Source: Sporolactobacillus kofuensis (lineage in GTDB: Bacteria > Bacillota > Bacilli > Bacillales > Sporolactobacillaceae). Taken from it: a DNA stretch of 64,000 bases. Shown piece by piece: positions 38,296-50,069 of this stretch; positions within the stretch are counted from its first letter, which is position 1, and every line of letters starts with the position of its first letter. The DNA lies in NCBI RefSeq assembly GCF_024125425.1, contig NZ_JAMXWN010000005.1, positions 124,001-188,000 on the forward strand, written 5' to 3'. Below the pieces are notes generated by a model, which had not been told where the DNA came from, did no database searches, and saw nothing but the letters and a program-made list of their open reading frames with translations. A program made the translations under genes and the position numbers.

Positions 38296-39321
38296 ATGTT
38301 AACTGAACGTCAGTTGTTTCTCATGCGGCTTCTGGTTAATGACTATGTTGTCTCAGCTGAGCCTGTGGGTTCACGATCGATCTCCAAACGGGATGATGTT
38401 CATTTTAGTCCTGCGACGATCAGAAATGAGCTTGCGGATTTGGAAGAGATGGGTTACCTTGAGAAAACGCATCTTTCCTCAGGACGGGTGCCGTCGGAAA
38501 AAGGTTACCGATTTTATGTCGATCATTTATTGTCGCCGGAGATGCTTTCTGATGATGAAATGGACAGTATTCGCAATGAATATCAGAAAAAGTTCTCGGA
38601 GACAGAGGAATTAATTCGGATTACGGCTAAAGTTCTTTCAGAGTTTACGAATTATACAGCAATTATGCTTGGCCCTGAACTCTTAGAGATGAAGCTGAAA
38701 CATATTCAAATGGTGAAACTGAGTCAGACTCAGGGTGTTTTGATCATCGTTACGGACACCGGCCATGTTGAAAATCGTGTCGTTTCTTTTCCGGAGACGA
38801 TTCGTGCCGAAGATATCGAAAAGATTGTTAATATTTTAAATGACAAGCTCAAGATGGTTCCTCTTTTTAATCTTCAGAGTCGGTTGAATGACGAACTGGC
38901 GAGCGTGCTACGTGCCAACATCCGTGACTATAAAAAGGTGATGGCGCTGCTCAACAATAGTTTTGCGATCAATGATCCGGAACAGATTTTTTATAGTGGA
39001 AAGAATAATATTTTGTCACAGCCTGAATTTCAAGATGTGGAAAAGATTATTTCACTTCTCAATGTTCTGGAAGGAAAAGAGATCGTCCGTGAACTCATGA
39101 ATATGCCGACAAGGGGTCTGCATATTCGTATTGGCCGGGAAAATAAACTGAATGGTTTTGAAGAGTGCAGTCTAATCACAACAACCTATTCAGTGGGCAG
39201 CGAGCATTTAGGTACAGTTGCTGTTATCGGTCCAAAACGAATGGCGTATCCACGCGTCGTCACATTGATTGACCTAGTTTCAAAATTATTAACTGAAAAC
39301 CTTAACAAACAAGAGCGTTGA
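38296..39321 (+). CDS. hrcA: heat-inducible transcription repressor HrcA
   Basis: Winged-helix repressor of the class I heat-shock genes. RQLFLMRLLVNDYVVSAEPVGSRSISKR and SPATIRNELADLEEMGYLEKTHLSSGRVPSEKGYRFYVD form the DNA-binding head; the GAF-like part follows. ATG 38296 follows GAGGTGATC. 341 residues is normal. It heads hrcA-grpE-dnaK. Confidence 0.97.
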   Translation: MLTERQLFLMRLLVNDYVVSAEPVGSRSISKRDDVHFSPATIRNELADLEEMGYLEKTHLSSGRVPSEKGYRFYVDHLLSPEMLSDDEMDSIRNEYQKKFSETEELIRITAKVLSEFTNYTAIMLGPELLEMKLKHIQMVKLSQTQGVLIIVTDTGHVENRVVSFPETIRAEDIEKIVNILNDKLKMVPLFNLQSRLNDELASVLRANIRDYKKVMALLNNSFAINDPEQIFYSGKNNILSQPEFQDVEKIISLLNVLEGKEIVRELMNMPTRGLHIRIGRENKLNGFEECSLITTTYSVGSEHLGTVAVIGPKRMAYPRVVTLIDLVSKLLTENLNKQER

Positions 39322-39356
39322 ACTCCCAGCTCTTCGATACTTCAGGAGGTGAGCCT

Positions 39357-40001
39357 ATGGCAGAACAGGTAAATAAAGAAACGCAAAACAACGATGTAGA
39401 ATCAGAAGAAATAAAGAATACTGAGCAAGCAAACACTGCAACGGGAGAGGGTACTTCTTCAGAAGCTACCGTTGAATCGGAGCATGCAGAATCGTCAAAT
39501 GACGAAAGTTCTGACTCTCAAGATTCGCTGCTCAAGAAAATTGCTGAACAAACTGCTGAAATCGAAGCACTTAAGGCGCAAGTGGATGAAAATAATAATC
39601 GCTGGCTAAGAACACAGGCAGACTTTGATAACTTCCGCAAACGTACGACCAAAGAAAAAGCGGATTCACGAAAATTTCGCGCTCAGGATCTTGTTTCAGA
39701 TATGCTTGAAATACTTGATAACTTTCAACGTGCACTGGCCGTTGAAACTGTATCTGAAGACGGTCAAGCCCTGAAAAAAGGCATGGAAATGGTCCTATCA
39801 AAGTTGGAGAATGCCTTGAAAAAAGAAGGCGTTGAAGAAATTCCATCCCTCCATCAACCGTTTGATCCAAACGTGCATCAAGCGGTGATGCAGGAGGAAA
39901 GTGCTGAGCATGAATCAGGCACAGTCACCCAAGTCCTTCAAGCGGGTTACACATTGAATGGACGGGTCATTCGTCCGGCAATGGTGAAAGTTAGTTCTTG
40001 A
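39357..40001 (+). CDS. grpE: nucleotide exchange factor GrpE
   Basis: Releases ADP from DnaK. A long acidic and Ser-rich N-terminal tail (about 70 residues) precedes a coiled coil (EIEALKAQVDENNNRWLRTQADFDNFRKR) and the C-terminal beta domain with HQAVMQEES and LQAGYTLNGRVIRPAMVKVS. ATG 39357 follows TCAGGAGGTGAG. Confidence 0.97.
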   Translation: MAEQVNKETQNNDVESEEIKNTEQANTATGEGTSSEATVESEHAESSNDESSDSQDSLLKKIAEQTAEIEALKAQVDENNNRWLRTQADFDNFRKRTTKEKADSRKFRAQDLVSDMLEILDNFQRALAVETVSEDGQALKKGMEMVLSKLENALKKEGVEEIPSLHQPFDPNVHQAVMQEESAEHESGTVTQVLQAGYTLNGRVIRPAMVKVSS

Positions 40002-40021
40002 TTTTGAAGGTTCAAACTTAA

Positions 40022-41893
<1,872 letters not shown>

Positions 41894-41973
41894 TCATTCA
41901 TAGATTAATCGTGTGATTCGGTTCAACAACCACTGTTTTTTTTAAAGTGTACGATGGAATTAAGTTTCTGAGA

Positions 41974-42012
41974 AAGCCGAAGTCGGACGTGGGTTCTGGC
42001 TTTGGCTTTTTC
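41974..42012 (+). terminator. intrinsic terminator between dnaK and dnaJ
   Basis: AAGCCGAAGTC (41974-41984) pairs with GGCTTTGGCTT (41998-42008) over 11 positions with two G-T pairs, then TTTTTC. Confidence 0.8.
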
Positions 42013-42042
42013 TTGCTTAACTATCTATTTGGGTGATATGAT
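42013..42042 (+). promoter_or_regulatory. candidate sigma-A promoter of dnaJ
   Basis: TTGCTT (42013-42018), 18-base spacer, TATGAT (42037-42042), 35 bases before dnaJ. No CIRCE is near it. Confidence 0.55.
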
Positions 42043-42076
42043 AAACTTTATGTGAAATCATTTCGGGAGTGATTTG

Positions 42077-43216
42077 ATGAGTAAGCGGGATTATTACGAG
42101 ATCCTTGGCGTTAGTAAAGATGCCTCAAAGGATGAAATAAAAAAAGCGTTTAGAAAACTGGCGAGAAAATACCATCCCGATGTTAATAAAGATGCAGATG
42201 CGCCTGAAAAATTCAAGGAAGCAACAAAAGCATATGAAACTTTGAGCGATCCGCAAAAAAGAGCCCAGTACGATCAATTCGGCGAAGCCGATCCGAATCA
42301 GGGTGGATTCGGTGGTTTTGGCGGTGGTCAAGGATTCAGCGGTGGCGACTTCGGGGGATTTGGTGATATTTTCGATCAGATATTTAATGGCGGTGCGAGA
42401 AGACGTGATCCTAATGCACCAAGACAGGGCTCGGATCTTCAGTACGAAATGTCGATCACTTTTGAAGAGGCTGCATTTGGTAAGACAACAGATATTCGTA
42501 TACCAAAAGAAGAAACCTGCTCAACATGTCATGGTACAGGAGCAAAAGCAGGATCAAAACCTGAACAATGTTCACATTGCCATGGTACCGGTCAACTCAA
42601 TCAGGAACAGAATACACCATTTGGACGTATTGTGAATCGTCGTGTGTGTCAGTATTGTCATGGAACCGGTAAAATCATTAAAAATCCTTGCAGCACCTGT
42701 GCAGGTACCGGCAAGATGAAGGTGAATAAGAAGATTGAAGTGAAAATCCCTGCAGGAATTGATGACGGACAGCAAATCCGTTTGTCAGGACAGGGTGAAC
42801 CGGGTGTCAATGGTGGTCCGTCGGGTGATCTCTATATCGTTTTTAGCGTGAAACCACACAAATATTATCAACGTAATGGCGATGATGTGCTGTTAGAGGT
42901 ACCTTTGAATTTTGCTCAAGTCGCACTTGGCGATGAGATTGAGGTTCCGACCCTCTACGGTAAGGTGAAGTTGCGTATACCTGCCGGTACTCAGACCGGA
43001 ACAAAATTCCGGTTAAGAGATAAAGGAATTAAGAATGTCAGAGGATATGGCCAAGGGGATGAACATGTAACCGTCAAAGTCGTGACTCCGAAACATCTGT
43101 CAGAAGAGGAAAAGACGCTGTTTAAAAAACTGGCAGAAGTTGGGGGCAGTCCAGTTAGCGAAGGCGACGAGAGTTTTTTTGACAAAATGAAGAAAAAGGT
43201 CTTTAAAGCGGACTGA
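42077..43216 (+). CDS. dnaJ: chaperone protein DnaJ (Hsp40)
   Basis: Brings substrates to DnaK and stimulates its ATPase. The J domain has the HPD motif in KYHPDVNKD (about residue 32), then a Gly/Phe-rich linker ([12 protein letters not shown]), four CxxCxGxG zinc repeats ([32 protein letters not shown]) and the C-terminal domains. 379 residues. ATG 42077 is chosen over TTG 42074. Confidence 0.98.
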   Translation: MSKRDYYEILGVSKDASKDEIKKAFRKLARKYHPDVNKDADAPEKFKEATKAYETLSDPQKRAQYDQFGEADPNQGGFGGFGGGQGFSGGDFGGFGDIFDQIFNGGARRRDPNAPRQGSDLQYEMSITFEEAAFGKTTDIRIPKEETCSTCHGTGAKAGSKPEQCSHCHGTGQLNQEQNTPFGRIVNRRVCQYCHGTGKIIKNPCSTCAGTGKMKVNKKIEVKIPAGIDDGQQIRLSGQGEPGVNGGPSGDLYIVFSVKPHKYYQRNGDDVLLEVPLNFAQVALGDEIEVPTLYGKVKLRIPAGTQTGTKFRLRDKGIKNVRGYGQGDEHVTVKVVTPKHLSEEEKTLFKKLAEVGGSPVSEGDESFFDKMKKKVFKAD

Positions 43217-43292
43217 TTCTAAGATCTTGCGAGAAGCATAATCGAAGAAAACGTCTTTGACATCCTCTACAAGGAGCGAATCCAATACTACG

Positions 43293-44237
43293 ATGAAATG
43301 GTCGGAAATTTGTATCCATACTACAGAAGAAGCAATTGAACCGGTGACAAACATTCTCTATGAAGCCGGAGCTGGCGGTGTTGTCATTGAAGATTCACAA
43401 GATCTGCAGAAGGAATGGCCAGCGGATGCAGAATCCACTTATTCTCTTGATCCTGCAGATTATCCTGTTGATGGCGTAAATGTTAAGGCTTATTTGCCGG
43501 TGAATAGCTTTCTTGGAGAGACCGTAGAAGAAATAAAACAATCGGTGAATAATCTTTTACTTTATGACATTGACTTAGGTGAAGGTCGCTTGACTTTCAG
43601 TGAACATAATGAAGAAGAGTGGGCGACTGCATGGAAGAAGTATTATAAACCCGTGAGTGTTGGCGATAAGTTTTATATTTCACCAACTTGGACGGATTTT
43701 CACCCTGAGGATAAGAAGCGACAGGTCATTGAACTCGATCCGGGTATGGCTTTTGGGACGGGTACTCATCCAACGACTGTTCTTTGTATTGAAGCGCTTG
43801 AGGACTATTTGCCTAATCACGCAGATGTTTTGGATGTTGGGACGGGTACCGGAGTACTTTCAATCGCTGCAGCAAAACTAGGTGCTCATCATGTACTTGC
43901 GGTAGATCTTGATTCAGTTGCCGTTCAATCCGCAACGATCAATGTTAAATTGAATAAAGTTCAGGATATTGTTTCGGTACGACAAAATAATCTGTCCGAT
44001 AATATAACCGGTACGTATGATGTCGTGGTTGCAAATTTACTCGCAGAGCTCGTGATTCGCCTGAGTGAAGGCGGGGTTGCAGACTGCATTAAGAAAGATG
44101 GTCTACTTATTGCATCAGGTATTATCAAGCCGAAAAAGGAATTAGTTGCTCAAGCACTTACTCAATCAGGCCTACAGATTATTGACGAACGAGTATCCGG
44201 CGATTGGGTTGCGCTTGTTGCACGAAAGGCGGTTTGA
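43293..44237 (+). CDS. prmA: ribosomal protein L11 methyltransferase PrmA
   Basis: Methylates L11 with SAM. SAM loop VLDVGTGTGVLSIAAAKLG, then LAVDLDSVAVQSA and the NLLAEL motif are present. ATG 43293 fits the family length of 314, though AAGGAG lies 16 bases before it. It follows dnaJ and is one base from rsmE. Confidence 0.96.
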   Translation: MKWSEICIHTTEEAIEPVTNILYEAGAGGVVIEDSQDLQKEWPADAESTYSLDPADYPVDGVNVKAYLPVNSFLGETVEEIKQSVNNLLLYDIDLGEGRLTFSEHNEEEWATAWKKYYKPVSVGDKFYISPTWTDFHPEDKKRQVIELDPGMAFGTGTHPTTVLCIEALEDYLPNHADVLDVGTGTGVLSIAAAKLGAHHVLAVDLDSVAVQSATINVKLNKVQDIVSVRQNNLSDNITGTYDVVVANLLAELVIRLSEGGVADCIKKDGLLIASGIIKPKKELVAQALTQSGLQIIDERVSGDWVALVARKAV

Positions 44238-44238
44238 A

Positions 44239-45006
44239 ATGCAACGCTATTTTGTGCCTAGGGATCAAATGGATCAACAGCGTGTGCGGATCTCTGGTGA
44301 TGATGCTCGTCATATTCAAAAAGTGATGCGTATGAAGGTATCTGACCAAATTGAATGTGCCGATAATCAGGGTGAGGCCTTTTTGTGCGCCATTGAGCAC
44401 TTTGAGGATGATCTTGTCTATGCAACAGTTTTACAGAAACTGACTACCAATCCTGAATTGCCGATTCATGTCACGATTGTTCAAGGCATTCCAAAAGCAG
44501 AAAAATTTGATACCATCGTTCAAAAGGGAACGGAATGCGGTGCCGACCGGTTTATTCCGTTTCAGGCAAATCGATCGATCGCTCTATGGAAGAAAGGCAA
44601 ACAGGAAAAGAAACTGACACGTCTGCGGAAAATATGCAAAGAGGCGGCTGAGCAATCGCATCGTCTGCTTGTGCCGGAGATCTACGATCCGATGACACTC
44701 GATCAATTAATTACTTATGGTGATCAATTTACTTATAAAATGGTTGCTTTTGAAGAAACGGCAAAAGTAGGCGCTCAGTCAGGATTTCCAACATTGATTA
44801 AGAAAATGAGTAAAGATGATCCATTGCTCGCGGTGATCGGCCCGGAAGGCGGAATAACTACTGAAGAAGCTGCTCAACTGCAGGAGCACGGATTTGTCCT
44901 TTGTGGCTTAGGTCCTCGGATATTGAGAACAGAAACCGCTGCTTTGTATTTACTGTCTGCAGTTTCTTATCATTTTGAATTACTACATGGTGAGGTGGAT
45001 GAATAA
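44239..45006 (+). CDS. rsmE: 16S rRNA (uracil1498-N3)-methyltransferase RsmE
   Basis: SPOUT-fold methyltransferase of 255 residues (YqeU). An N-terminal PUA-like part (MQRYFVPRDQMDQQRVRISGDDARHIQKVMR) precedes the knot with VIGPEGGITTEEA and LGPRILRTETAALYLLSA. It begins one base after prmA and mtaB begins two bases after it. Confidence 0.96.
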   Translation: MQRYFVPRDQMDQQRVRISGDDARHIQKVMRMKVSDQIECADNQGEAFLCAIEHFEDDLVYATVLQKLTTNPELPIHVTIVQGIPKAEKFDTIVQKGTECGADRFIPFQANRSIALWKKGKQEKKLTRLRKICKEAAEQSHRLLVPEIYDPMTLDQLITYGDQFTYKMVAFEETAKVGAQSGFPTLIKKMSKDDPLLAVIGPEGGITTEEAAQLQEHGFVLCGLGPRILRTETAALYLLSAVSYHFELLHGEVDE

Positions 45007-45008
45007 AA

Positions 45009-46358
45009 ATGCCTTCAGTTGCTTTTCACACGTTAGGATGTAAAGTGAATCATTATGAAACAGAGGCGATCTGGCAGCTCTTTAAAAAGAACGGGTATGA
45101 CCGATCTGAATTTGAGAAACATGCCGATGTCTATGTTATTAATACATGTACGGTTACCAATACTGGTGATCAGAAGAGCCGCCAAGTCATTCGGCGTGCT
45201 ATTCGTAACAACCCGGAAGCGGTGATATGCGTCACAGGTTGTTATGCCCAAACTTCTCCAGCAGAAGTCATGTCAATCCCTGGTGTTGATATTGTTGTTG
45301 GCACCCAAGACAGAAACCGTTTGCTTGGTTTTGTTGATCAGTTCAGAAAAGAACGTGAGCCGATTAATGGTGTCCGTGACATCATGAAAGCAAAAGTGTA
45401 CGAAGAGCTAGATGTGCCGGCTTTCACAGATCGAACTCGTGCGTCCTTGAAAATACAGGAAGGGTGCAATAACTTCTGTACGTTCTGCATTATTCCATGG
45501 GCACGTGGATTGCTGCGCTCCCGGGAACCCGAGAATGTGATTCGACAAGCGCAACAACTTGTCGATGCAGGGTATAAAGAAATTGTCTTGACCGGTATTC
45601 ATACAGCGGGATACGGTGAAGATATGGAGAACTATAATTTCGCGCAACTGTTGCGTGATTTAGAAGAAAAAGTACGCGGTTTAAAGCGGTTAAGAATTTC
45701 TTCGATTGAGGCAAGTCAAATCACGGAAGAAGTGATTGAAGTCGTCAATCGCTCCAAAATTCTTGCCCGACATCTTCACATTCCGCTTCAAGCAGGATCA
45801 GATGGTGTTCTAGAACGGATGCATCGCAAGTATAAAACAGCTTTTTTTGCAGAGAAGATTGCACGTCTGCGTAAAGCTCTCCCTGATTTTGCATTGACCT
45901 CAGATGTTATTGTCGGATTTCCTGGAGAGACAGAAGAAGAATTCCAAGAGACCTATAATTTTATTCAGGATCTACATTTTTCGGAACTTCACGTTTTTCC
46001 TTACTCCCAAAGAACGGGGACGCCTGCGGCAAATATGCCTGATCAAGTACCAGACGAAATCAAACATGAGCGTGTTGAGCGCTTAATTGCGTTGTCCGAC
46101 AAATTGTCTGCGGAATATGCAGCGAAATATCAGGATCAAGTGCTTGAAGTGATCCCGGAAGAACCGATGAATCACCGGGAACCAGACGGATATTTCGTTG
46201 GCTTCACCGATAACTATTTGAAAGTGAAGTTTTATTATCCATCAAATGATATCGTCGGCAAACTGGTTCGTGTGAAACTTGTGAAATCAGGGTATCCATT
46301 GAATGAAGGTACCTTTGTACGCGTTGTAGAGGATGCACCCCAAGAGACGGTGCTTTAA
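45009..46358 (+). CDS. mtaB: tRNA t6A37 methylthiotransferase MtaB
   Basis: Radical SAM enzyme that turns t6A37 to ms2t6A in tRNA (YqeV). The N-terminal methylthiotransferase cluster Cys are in TLGCKVNHYE, INTCTVTN and CVTGCYAQ; the radical SAM site is CNNFCTFCIIPWARG near residue 152; a TRAM domain closes the chain. 449 residues is normal. Confidence 0.97.
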   Translation: MPSVAFHTLGCKVNHYETEAIWQLFKKNGYDRSEFEKHADVYVINTCTVTNTGDQKSRQVIRRAIRNNPEAVICVTGCYAQTSPAEVMSIPGVDIVVGTQDRNRLLGFVDQFRKEREPINGVRDIMKAKVYEELDVPAFTDRTRASLKIQEGCNNFCTFCIIPWARGLLRSREPENVIRQAQQLVDAGYKEIVLTGIHTAGYGEDMENYNFAQLLRDLEEKVRGLKRLRISSIEASQITEEVIEVVNRSKILARHLHIPLQAGSDGVLERMHRKYKTAFFAEKIARLRKALPDFALTSDVIVGFPGETEEEFQETYNFIQDLHFSELHVFPYSQRTGTPAANMPDQVPDEIKHERVERLIALSDKLSAEYAAKYQDQVLEVIPEEPMNHREPDGYFVGFTDNYLKVKFYYPSNDIVGKLVRVKLVKSGYPLNEGTFVRVVEDAPQETVL

Positions 46359-46363
46359 GAGAA

Positions 46364-47284
46364 TTAAAGACGTGTGCGTTCCACCCAACGTCCAAATGGA
46401 CCTGCAAGTGGGACAGCGAGTAAACCGGTGATGAGGTTAAAAATAACTGAGACATGTGCGAGTGCCGCCCTTCCACTTCCGGCAAGGGCTATGGTGTAAT
46501 CAGCCATAAAGTGGATTAATGGGAAAAAGACGACGACACCGAGTACATTAAATAAAATATGTGTATAGGCGGTCCAGCGCCCTTCTTTACCTGTTCCAAG
46601 ACTGGCGATATATGTGGTGAGACATGTTCCAACATTGGATCCGAGCATGATCGCTATCGATGCTGGAAGGGTTAAAATATTGTGATCAAGAAAACCCATA
46701 CAAACGAGTAAGGTTGCCGAACTGGATTGTATGATTGCTGAAAAAAGCGTACCAACAATGACCGCATAAATCATACTGTTATTTGCATCAACAAGCAGAT
46801 CGCGGATAAATGGAGCCTGAATCAATGATTCAGCTAATGAGCTGAAGCCGGTCATTGATGCAAATAAGCAACCGATGCCGAACAAGAGTGAGCCTAAGGA
46901 AAAGAACCGACGAATCGGTAGGCACATCAAGATCAGTCCGGCACCAAGAAATAGATAATGCAGTGACCCCATAGGTAATGCGGCAATCTCTCCGGTCATG
47001 GTCGTCCCAATGTTTGCACCGAGGATGATGCCAACACTTTGGGAGAAACGCATCGCATGAGCACCGATCAATCCAACAGTAATAATGGTCACTGCGGAAC
47101 TGCTCTGAAGCAGCATCGAGGCAATGGTACCGATGACCAATCCTTTGAATGGTGTGCTTGCCGCACGTTCGAGTGTATGCTGCATTTTATGACCCACCAA
47201 GGCATGCATGCCACCGGTCATGATACCCATTCCAAGAAGAAAAAGTAAGATATAAAGGACGAAAAGGATGACGTGTTGATCCAA
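46364..47284 (-). CDS. yqeW: Na/Pi-cotransporter II-related protein YqeW
   Basis: A polytopic membrane protein of 306 residues with the two Na/Pi repeats: LQSSSAVTIITVGLIGAH with GANIGTTMT, and IIQSSSATLLVCMGFL with GSNVGTCLTTYIASLG. It probably carries phosphate with sodium. It is on the minus strand opposite mtaB and rpsU, as in B. subtilis, and has a GAGGTGATC-type ribosome site. Confidence 0.93.
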   Translation of the reverse strand: MDQHVILFVLYILLFLLGMGIMTGGMHALVGHKMQHTLERAASTPFKGLVIGTIASMLLQSSSAVTIITVGLIGAHAMRFSQSVGIILGANIGTTMTGEIAALPMGSLHYLFLGAGLILMCLPIRRFFSLGSLLFGIGCLFASMTGFSSLAESLIQAPFIRDLLVDANNSMIYAVIVGTLFSAIIQSSSATLLVCMGFLDHNILTLPASIAIMLGSNVGTCLTTYIASLGTGKEGRWTAYTHILFNVLGVVVFFPLIHFMADYTIALAGSGRAALAHVSVIFNLITGLLAVPLAGPFGRWVERTRL

Positions 47285-47433
47285 ATCTGATCACCTCGTC
47301 CTATTGTATGGACAAGTGTAACCGAGCATGACATCAAATTAATCGAACATTGGAAATAACAGTTTCATTCGTGACTCATTGTCCTAATCATTCATCAAAT
47401 ATGCGAATAAGTAAAAAAAACGTTTTCCTAAAT

Positions 47434-47462
47434 TTGATAATTTGTTTTCTATCGTATATAAT
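47434..47462 (+). promoter_or_regulatory. sigma-A promoter of rpsU
   Basis: TTGATA (47434-47439), 17-base spacer, TATAAT (47457-47462), 64 bases before rpsU. Confidence 0.8.
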
Positions 47463-47525
47463 GGCTAGTGACATAAAAGAGATGTCATTTGAGTTGTTTT
47501 CGTTTTTGGAGGGAGGGAAACATAG

Positions 47526-47705
47526 ATGGTCGAGACAAGGGTTCGGAAGAATGAATCGATTGAAGATGCGCTGAGACGCTTCAAACGGTCGGTTTCTAAA
47601 TCCGGTACATTAGCGGAAGTTAAGAAACGGAGAAATTACGAGAAACCGAGTGTTAAGCGTAAGAAAAAATCTGAGGCTGCGCGTAAGAAACGCCGCAGAT
47701 ACTGA
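47526..47705 (+). CDS. rpsU: 30S ribosomal protein S21
   Basis: A 59-residue basic protein: [20 protein letters not shown] near the start, [22 protein letters not shown] in the middle and a KKRRRY end, the S21 pattern. GGAGGG precedes the ATG. yqeY follows 14 bases after the stop, so the pair is an operon. Confidence 0.96.
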   Translation: MVETRVRKNESIEDALRRFKRSVSKSGTLAEVKKRRNYEKPSVKRKKKSEAARKKRRRY

Positions 47706-47719
47706 GAAGGAGTTTTAAC

Positions 47720-48163
47720 ATGAGCCTTGTTGATCGTCTGACTACAGATATGAAACAAGCGATGAAAGCGAGGGAGAAAGCACGTCTCTCGGTGATTCGC
47801 ATGATTAAAACATCACTGCAGAATGAATCGATCAAGCTAGGTAAACCGTTGTCGGAAGACGAGGCACTGGCAGTTCTAACCCGAGAGCTTAAACAGAGGA
47901 AAGACTCCCTCCAAGAGTTTAAGAATGCAGAGCGACAAGATCTTGTTGATGAAGTCGCTGTAGAAATTGCAATTGTTCAATCTTACATGCCGGAACAACT
48001 TTCCGAACAGGAAGTTGAAGCGCTTATAGATGAAACAATTTCTGAGGTTGGTGCTGTCTCAAAGGCTGATATCGGCAAAGTGATGAAAGCAGTCATGCCG
48101 AAGGCTAAAGGCCGGGCGGATGGCAGCATGATCAATAAAATTGTGCGTGAAAAATTAAATTAA
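47720..48163 (+). CDS. yqeY: GatB/YqeY domain protein
   Basis: A 147-residue helical protein with the tRNA-binding tail fold of Gat[26 protein letters not shown] at the start and [25 protein letters not shown] at the end are typical. Its role is not settled. It shares an operon with rpsU. Confidence 0.96.
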   Translation: MSLVDRLTTDMKQAMKAREKARLSVIRMIKTSLQNESIKLGKPLSEDEALAVLTRELKQRKDSLQEFKNAERQDLVDEVAVEIAIVQSYMPEQLSEQEVEALIDETISEVGAVSKADIGKVMKAVMPKAKGRADGSMINKIVREKLN

Positions 48164-48170
48164 TTTACAG

Positions 48171-48210
48171 AAGCTCTGTTTGTTTTATCATGCAAACAGA
48201 GCTTTGTTTT
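48171..48210 (+). terminator. intrinsic terminator of rpsU-yqeY
   Basis: AAGCTCTGTTTG (48171-48182) pairs perfectly with CAAACAGAGCTT (48193-48204), then TGTTTTC. Confidence 0.88.
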
Positions 48211-48284
48211 CATAGGAACTATTTGTAAGTTTTCGCATGTTTTGTTTTGATTATGAATAGGACCATATTAAAGGGGATGAATTG

Positions 48285-49289
48285 ATGGGATTAGATGCAT
48301 CAACAGTTAGTGTTTTAATTATTGCTGCTCTTCTTATTATTGCTCTTGTGATTCTTTTTACATTTGTTCCGGTCATGCTTTGGATCTCTGCATTATCATC
48401 CGGTGTAAGGATTAGCATTTTCACGTTGATTGGTATGCGGCTGAGACGTGTGGTTCCAAGGCGCGTTATTGATCCTTTGATAAAAGCGACGAAAGCAGGA
48501 CTTGATTTGCATACAAACCAATTAGAAAGCCACTATTTGGCTGGTGGTAATGTAGATCGGGTCGTGAATGCATTAATCGCAGCACATCGAGCAAATATTG
48601 CATTGACCTTTGAACGTGCGGCAGCCATTGATCTTGCCGGCCGAAATGTATTGGAAGCAGTACAAATGAGCGTTAATCCAAAAGTCATTGAAACACCGTA
48701 CATTGCCGGAGTTGCGATTAACGGTATTGAAGTGAAAGTTAAAGCGCGAATTACTGTACGTGCCAATATCGACCGACTCGTCGGAGGAGCAGGCGAAGAG
48801 ACGGTTGTTGCTCGGGTTGGTGAAGGGGTTGTCAGCACGATTGGTGCTTCGCACACGCATAAAGATGTTTTGAAAAATCCGGACACGATCTCGAAGACCG
48901 TTTTGGAGAAAGGCTTAGATGCCGGGACCGCTTTTGAAATTCTCTCCATCGATATTGCCGATGTGGATGTTGGTAAGAACATAGGGGCATTTCTGCAGAC
49001 GGAGCAAGCTGAAGCAGATAAGAATATTGCACAAGCAAAAGCTGAAGAACGTCGAGCAATGGCTGTGGCAAACGAGCAAGAAATGCGTGCACGTGTCGAA
49101 GAGATGCGTGCCAAAGTTGTAGAAGCCGAATCGGAAGTGCCGCTTGCGATGGCCTCAGCACTTAAGTCAGGAAAACTCGGCGTTATGGATTACATGAATT
49201 ACAACAACATTAAAGCTGATACAGAAATGCGTCATTCATTTGGCAAAGAAAATAATAATGATAACACCTCAGGTGATGAGTACAAATAA
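48285..49289 (+). CDS. floA: flotillin-like protein FloA
   Basis: SPFH-domain scaffold of membrane microdomains. One N-terminal membrane segment (about residues 6-40) precedes the SPFH domain ([49 protein letters not shown]-type strands), then a coiled coil rich in EA repeats ([19 protein letters not shown]). 334 residues. ATG 48285 is favoured over TTG 48282. The NfeD partner gene that precedes it in B. subtilis is absent. Confidence 0.96.
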   Translation: MGLDASTVSVLIIAALLIIALVILFTFVPVMLWISALSSGVRISIFTLIGMRLRRVVPRRVIDPLIKATKAGLDLHTNQLESHYLAGGNVDRVVNALIAAHRANIALTFERAAAIDLAGRNVLEAVQMSVNPKVIETPYIAGVAINGIEVKVKARITVRANIDRLVGGAGEETVVARVGEGVVSTIGASHTHKDVLKNPDTISKTVLEKGLDAGTAFEILSIDIADVDVGKNIGAFLQTEQAEADKNIAQAKAEERRAMAVANEQEMRARVEEMRAKVVEAESEVPLAMASALKSGKLGVMDYMNYNNIKADTEMRHSFGKENNNDNTSGDEYK

Positions 49290-49323
49290 CTATTAAAGTC
49301 TATAGAAGGGAGGGTGGAACGAA

Positions 49324-49776
49324 GTGTCTTTTTTATGGATTATCGGAGTTGTTATCTCAATGCTATTTTACGTTGCAAAATCAGTTGAGAAGCAAAACGC
49401 TCAAGAACGAGAAAGGCGTCAGCGTAATCGAAAGTTGTCCACCCGATCAACGCCTTCTACTCCTGCTCATAGGGATTCCTTGGATCAGCAGCGTCAACAT
49501 TCGACATCGGTTACGGGGCAGAGGTATAGTAACTCGGCGCCTGTTGAAAATGTCTGGATGAAGAAATATAAAGAGACTGCTGAGCGAATGAACAAAACCG
49601 AGCAAGCAACAGCGATCGGAGAATCACGGACGGCTATCGCTCATTTACACGCAAACGACGTGATGCGTAATCAATTAAGAACTCGAGCAACTCTTCGCCA
49701 AGCTTTTATCTTTTCGGAATGTATTGGGAAACCGCGTGCGCTTGAACCACATCGTGTTTTCTCACGAAAAAAATAG
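49324..49776 (+). CDS. hypothetical membrane-anchored protein in the yqfB position
   Basis: I do not recognise this protein from sequence. It has 150 residues: one hydrophobic N-terminal helix (about 3-20, FLWIIGVVISMLFYVAKSV), a basic, Ser/Thr/Gln-rich disordered middle, and a C-terminal helical part (NQLRTRATLRQAFIFSECIGKPRAL). GGGAGGGTGG precedes GTG 49324. It stands between floA and yqfC, where B. subtilis has yqfB; a link is possible by place only. A terminator follows. Confidence 0.65.
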   Translation: MSFLWIIGVVISMLFYVAKSVEKQNAQERERRQRNRKLSTRSTPSTPAHRDSLDQQRQHSTSVTGQRYSNSAPVENVWMKKYKETAERMNKTEQATAIGESRTAIAHLHANDVMRNQLRTRATLRQAFIFSECIGKPRALEPHRVFSRKK

Positions 49777-49797
49777 CTCATGATCATAGAATAGAAG

Positions 49798-49829
49798 AGC
49801 CGCAGCAAACGGATGCTGCGGCTTTTTTC
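49798..49829 (+). terminator. intrinsic terminator after the floA gene group
   Basis: AGCCGCAGC (49798-49806) pairs perfectly with GCTGCGGCT (49815-49823), then TTTTTT. Confidence 0.92.
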
Positions 49830-49847
49830 TGTTTTTATAACGTACAC

Positions 49848-49998
49848 GAAAAGACGCAAGATAGCTGCGGGAACCCGTTGATCCGAGCTAGTGGAGATCC
49901 GTAGATCTTTAATTGAACGAAGAGACTCCTGATCGTCCGCAGTAAGCATACAACCGAAGCATAACATGGACTGGACACGGTTTTGGTCCAGTTTTTCT
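49848..49998 (+). repeat. dispersed intergenic repeat, copy 6, with terminator-like tail
   Basis: Starts with GAAAAGACGCAAGATAGCTGCGGG and holds GAGACTCCTGATCGTCCGCAG, then CAACCGAAGCATAACATGGACTGG. CTGCGGgA near the left pairs with TCCGCAG to the right, leaving one bulge. The right end is a perfect hairpin ACTGGAC (49970-49976) with GTCCAGT (49986-49992), then TTTTTC. Against copy 1 (ACTGGGT with ACCCAGT), both arms changed and pairing is kept. Confidence 0.65.
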
Positions 49999-50069
49999 AA
50001 AATCAAAATGATTCGTAGTGCTACCCGGCATGTATTTTTCATAAGTTGGTAGAGAGGTGGAGAGCGATC

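Noticed and set aside
48533-49114. 193-codon minus-strand frame opposite floA
   Set aside because: It mirrors the codon pattern of floA (Ala/Ser/Arg-rich shadow) and has no ribosome site. floA is intact and well matched.
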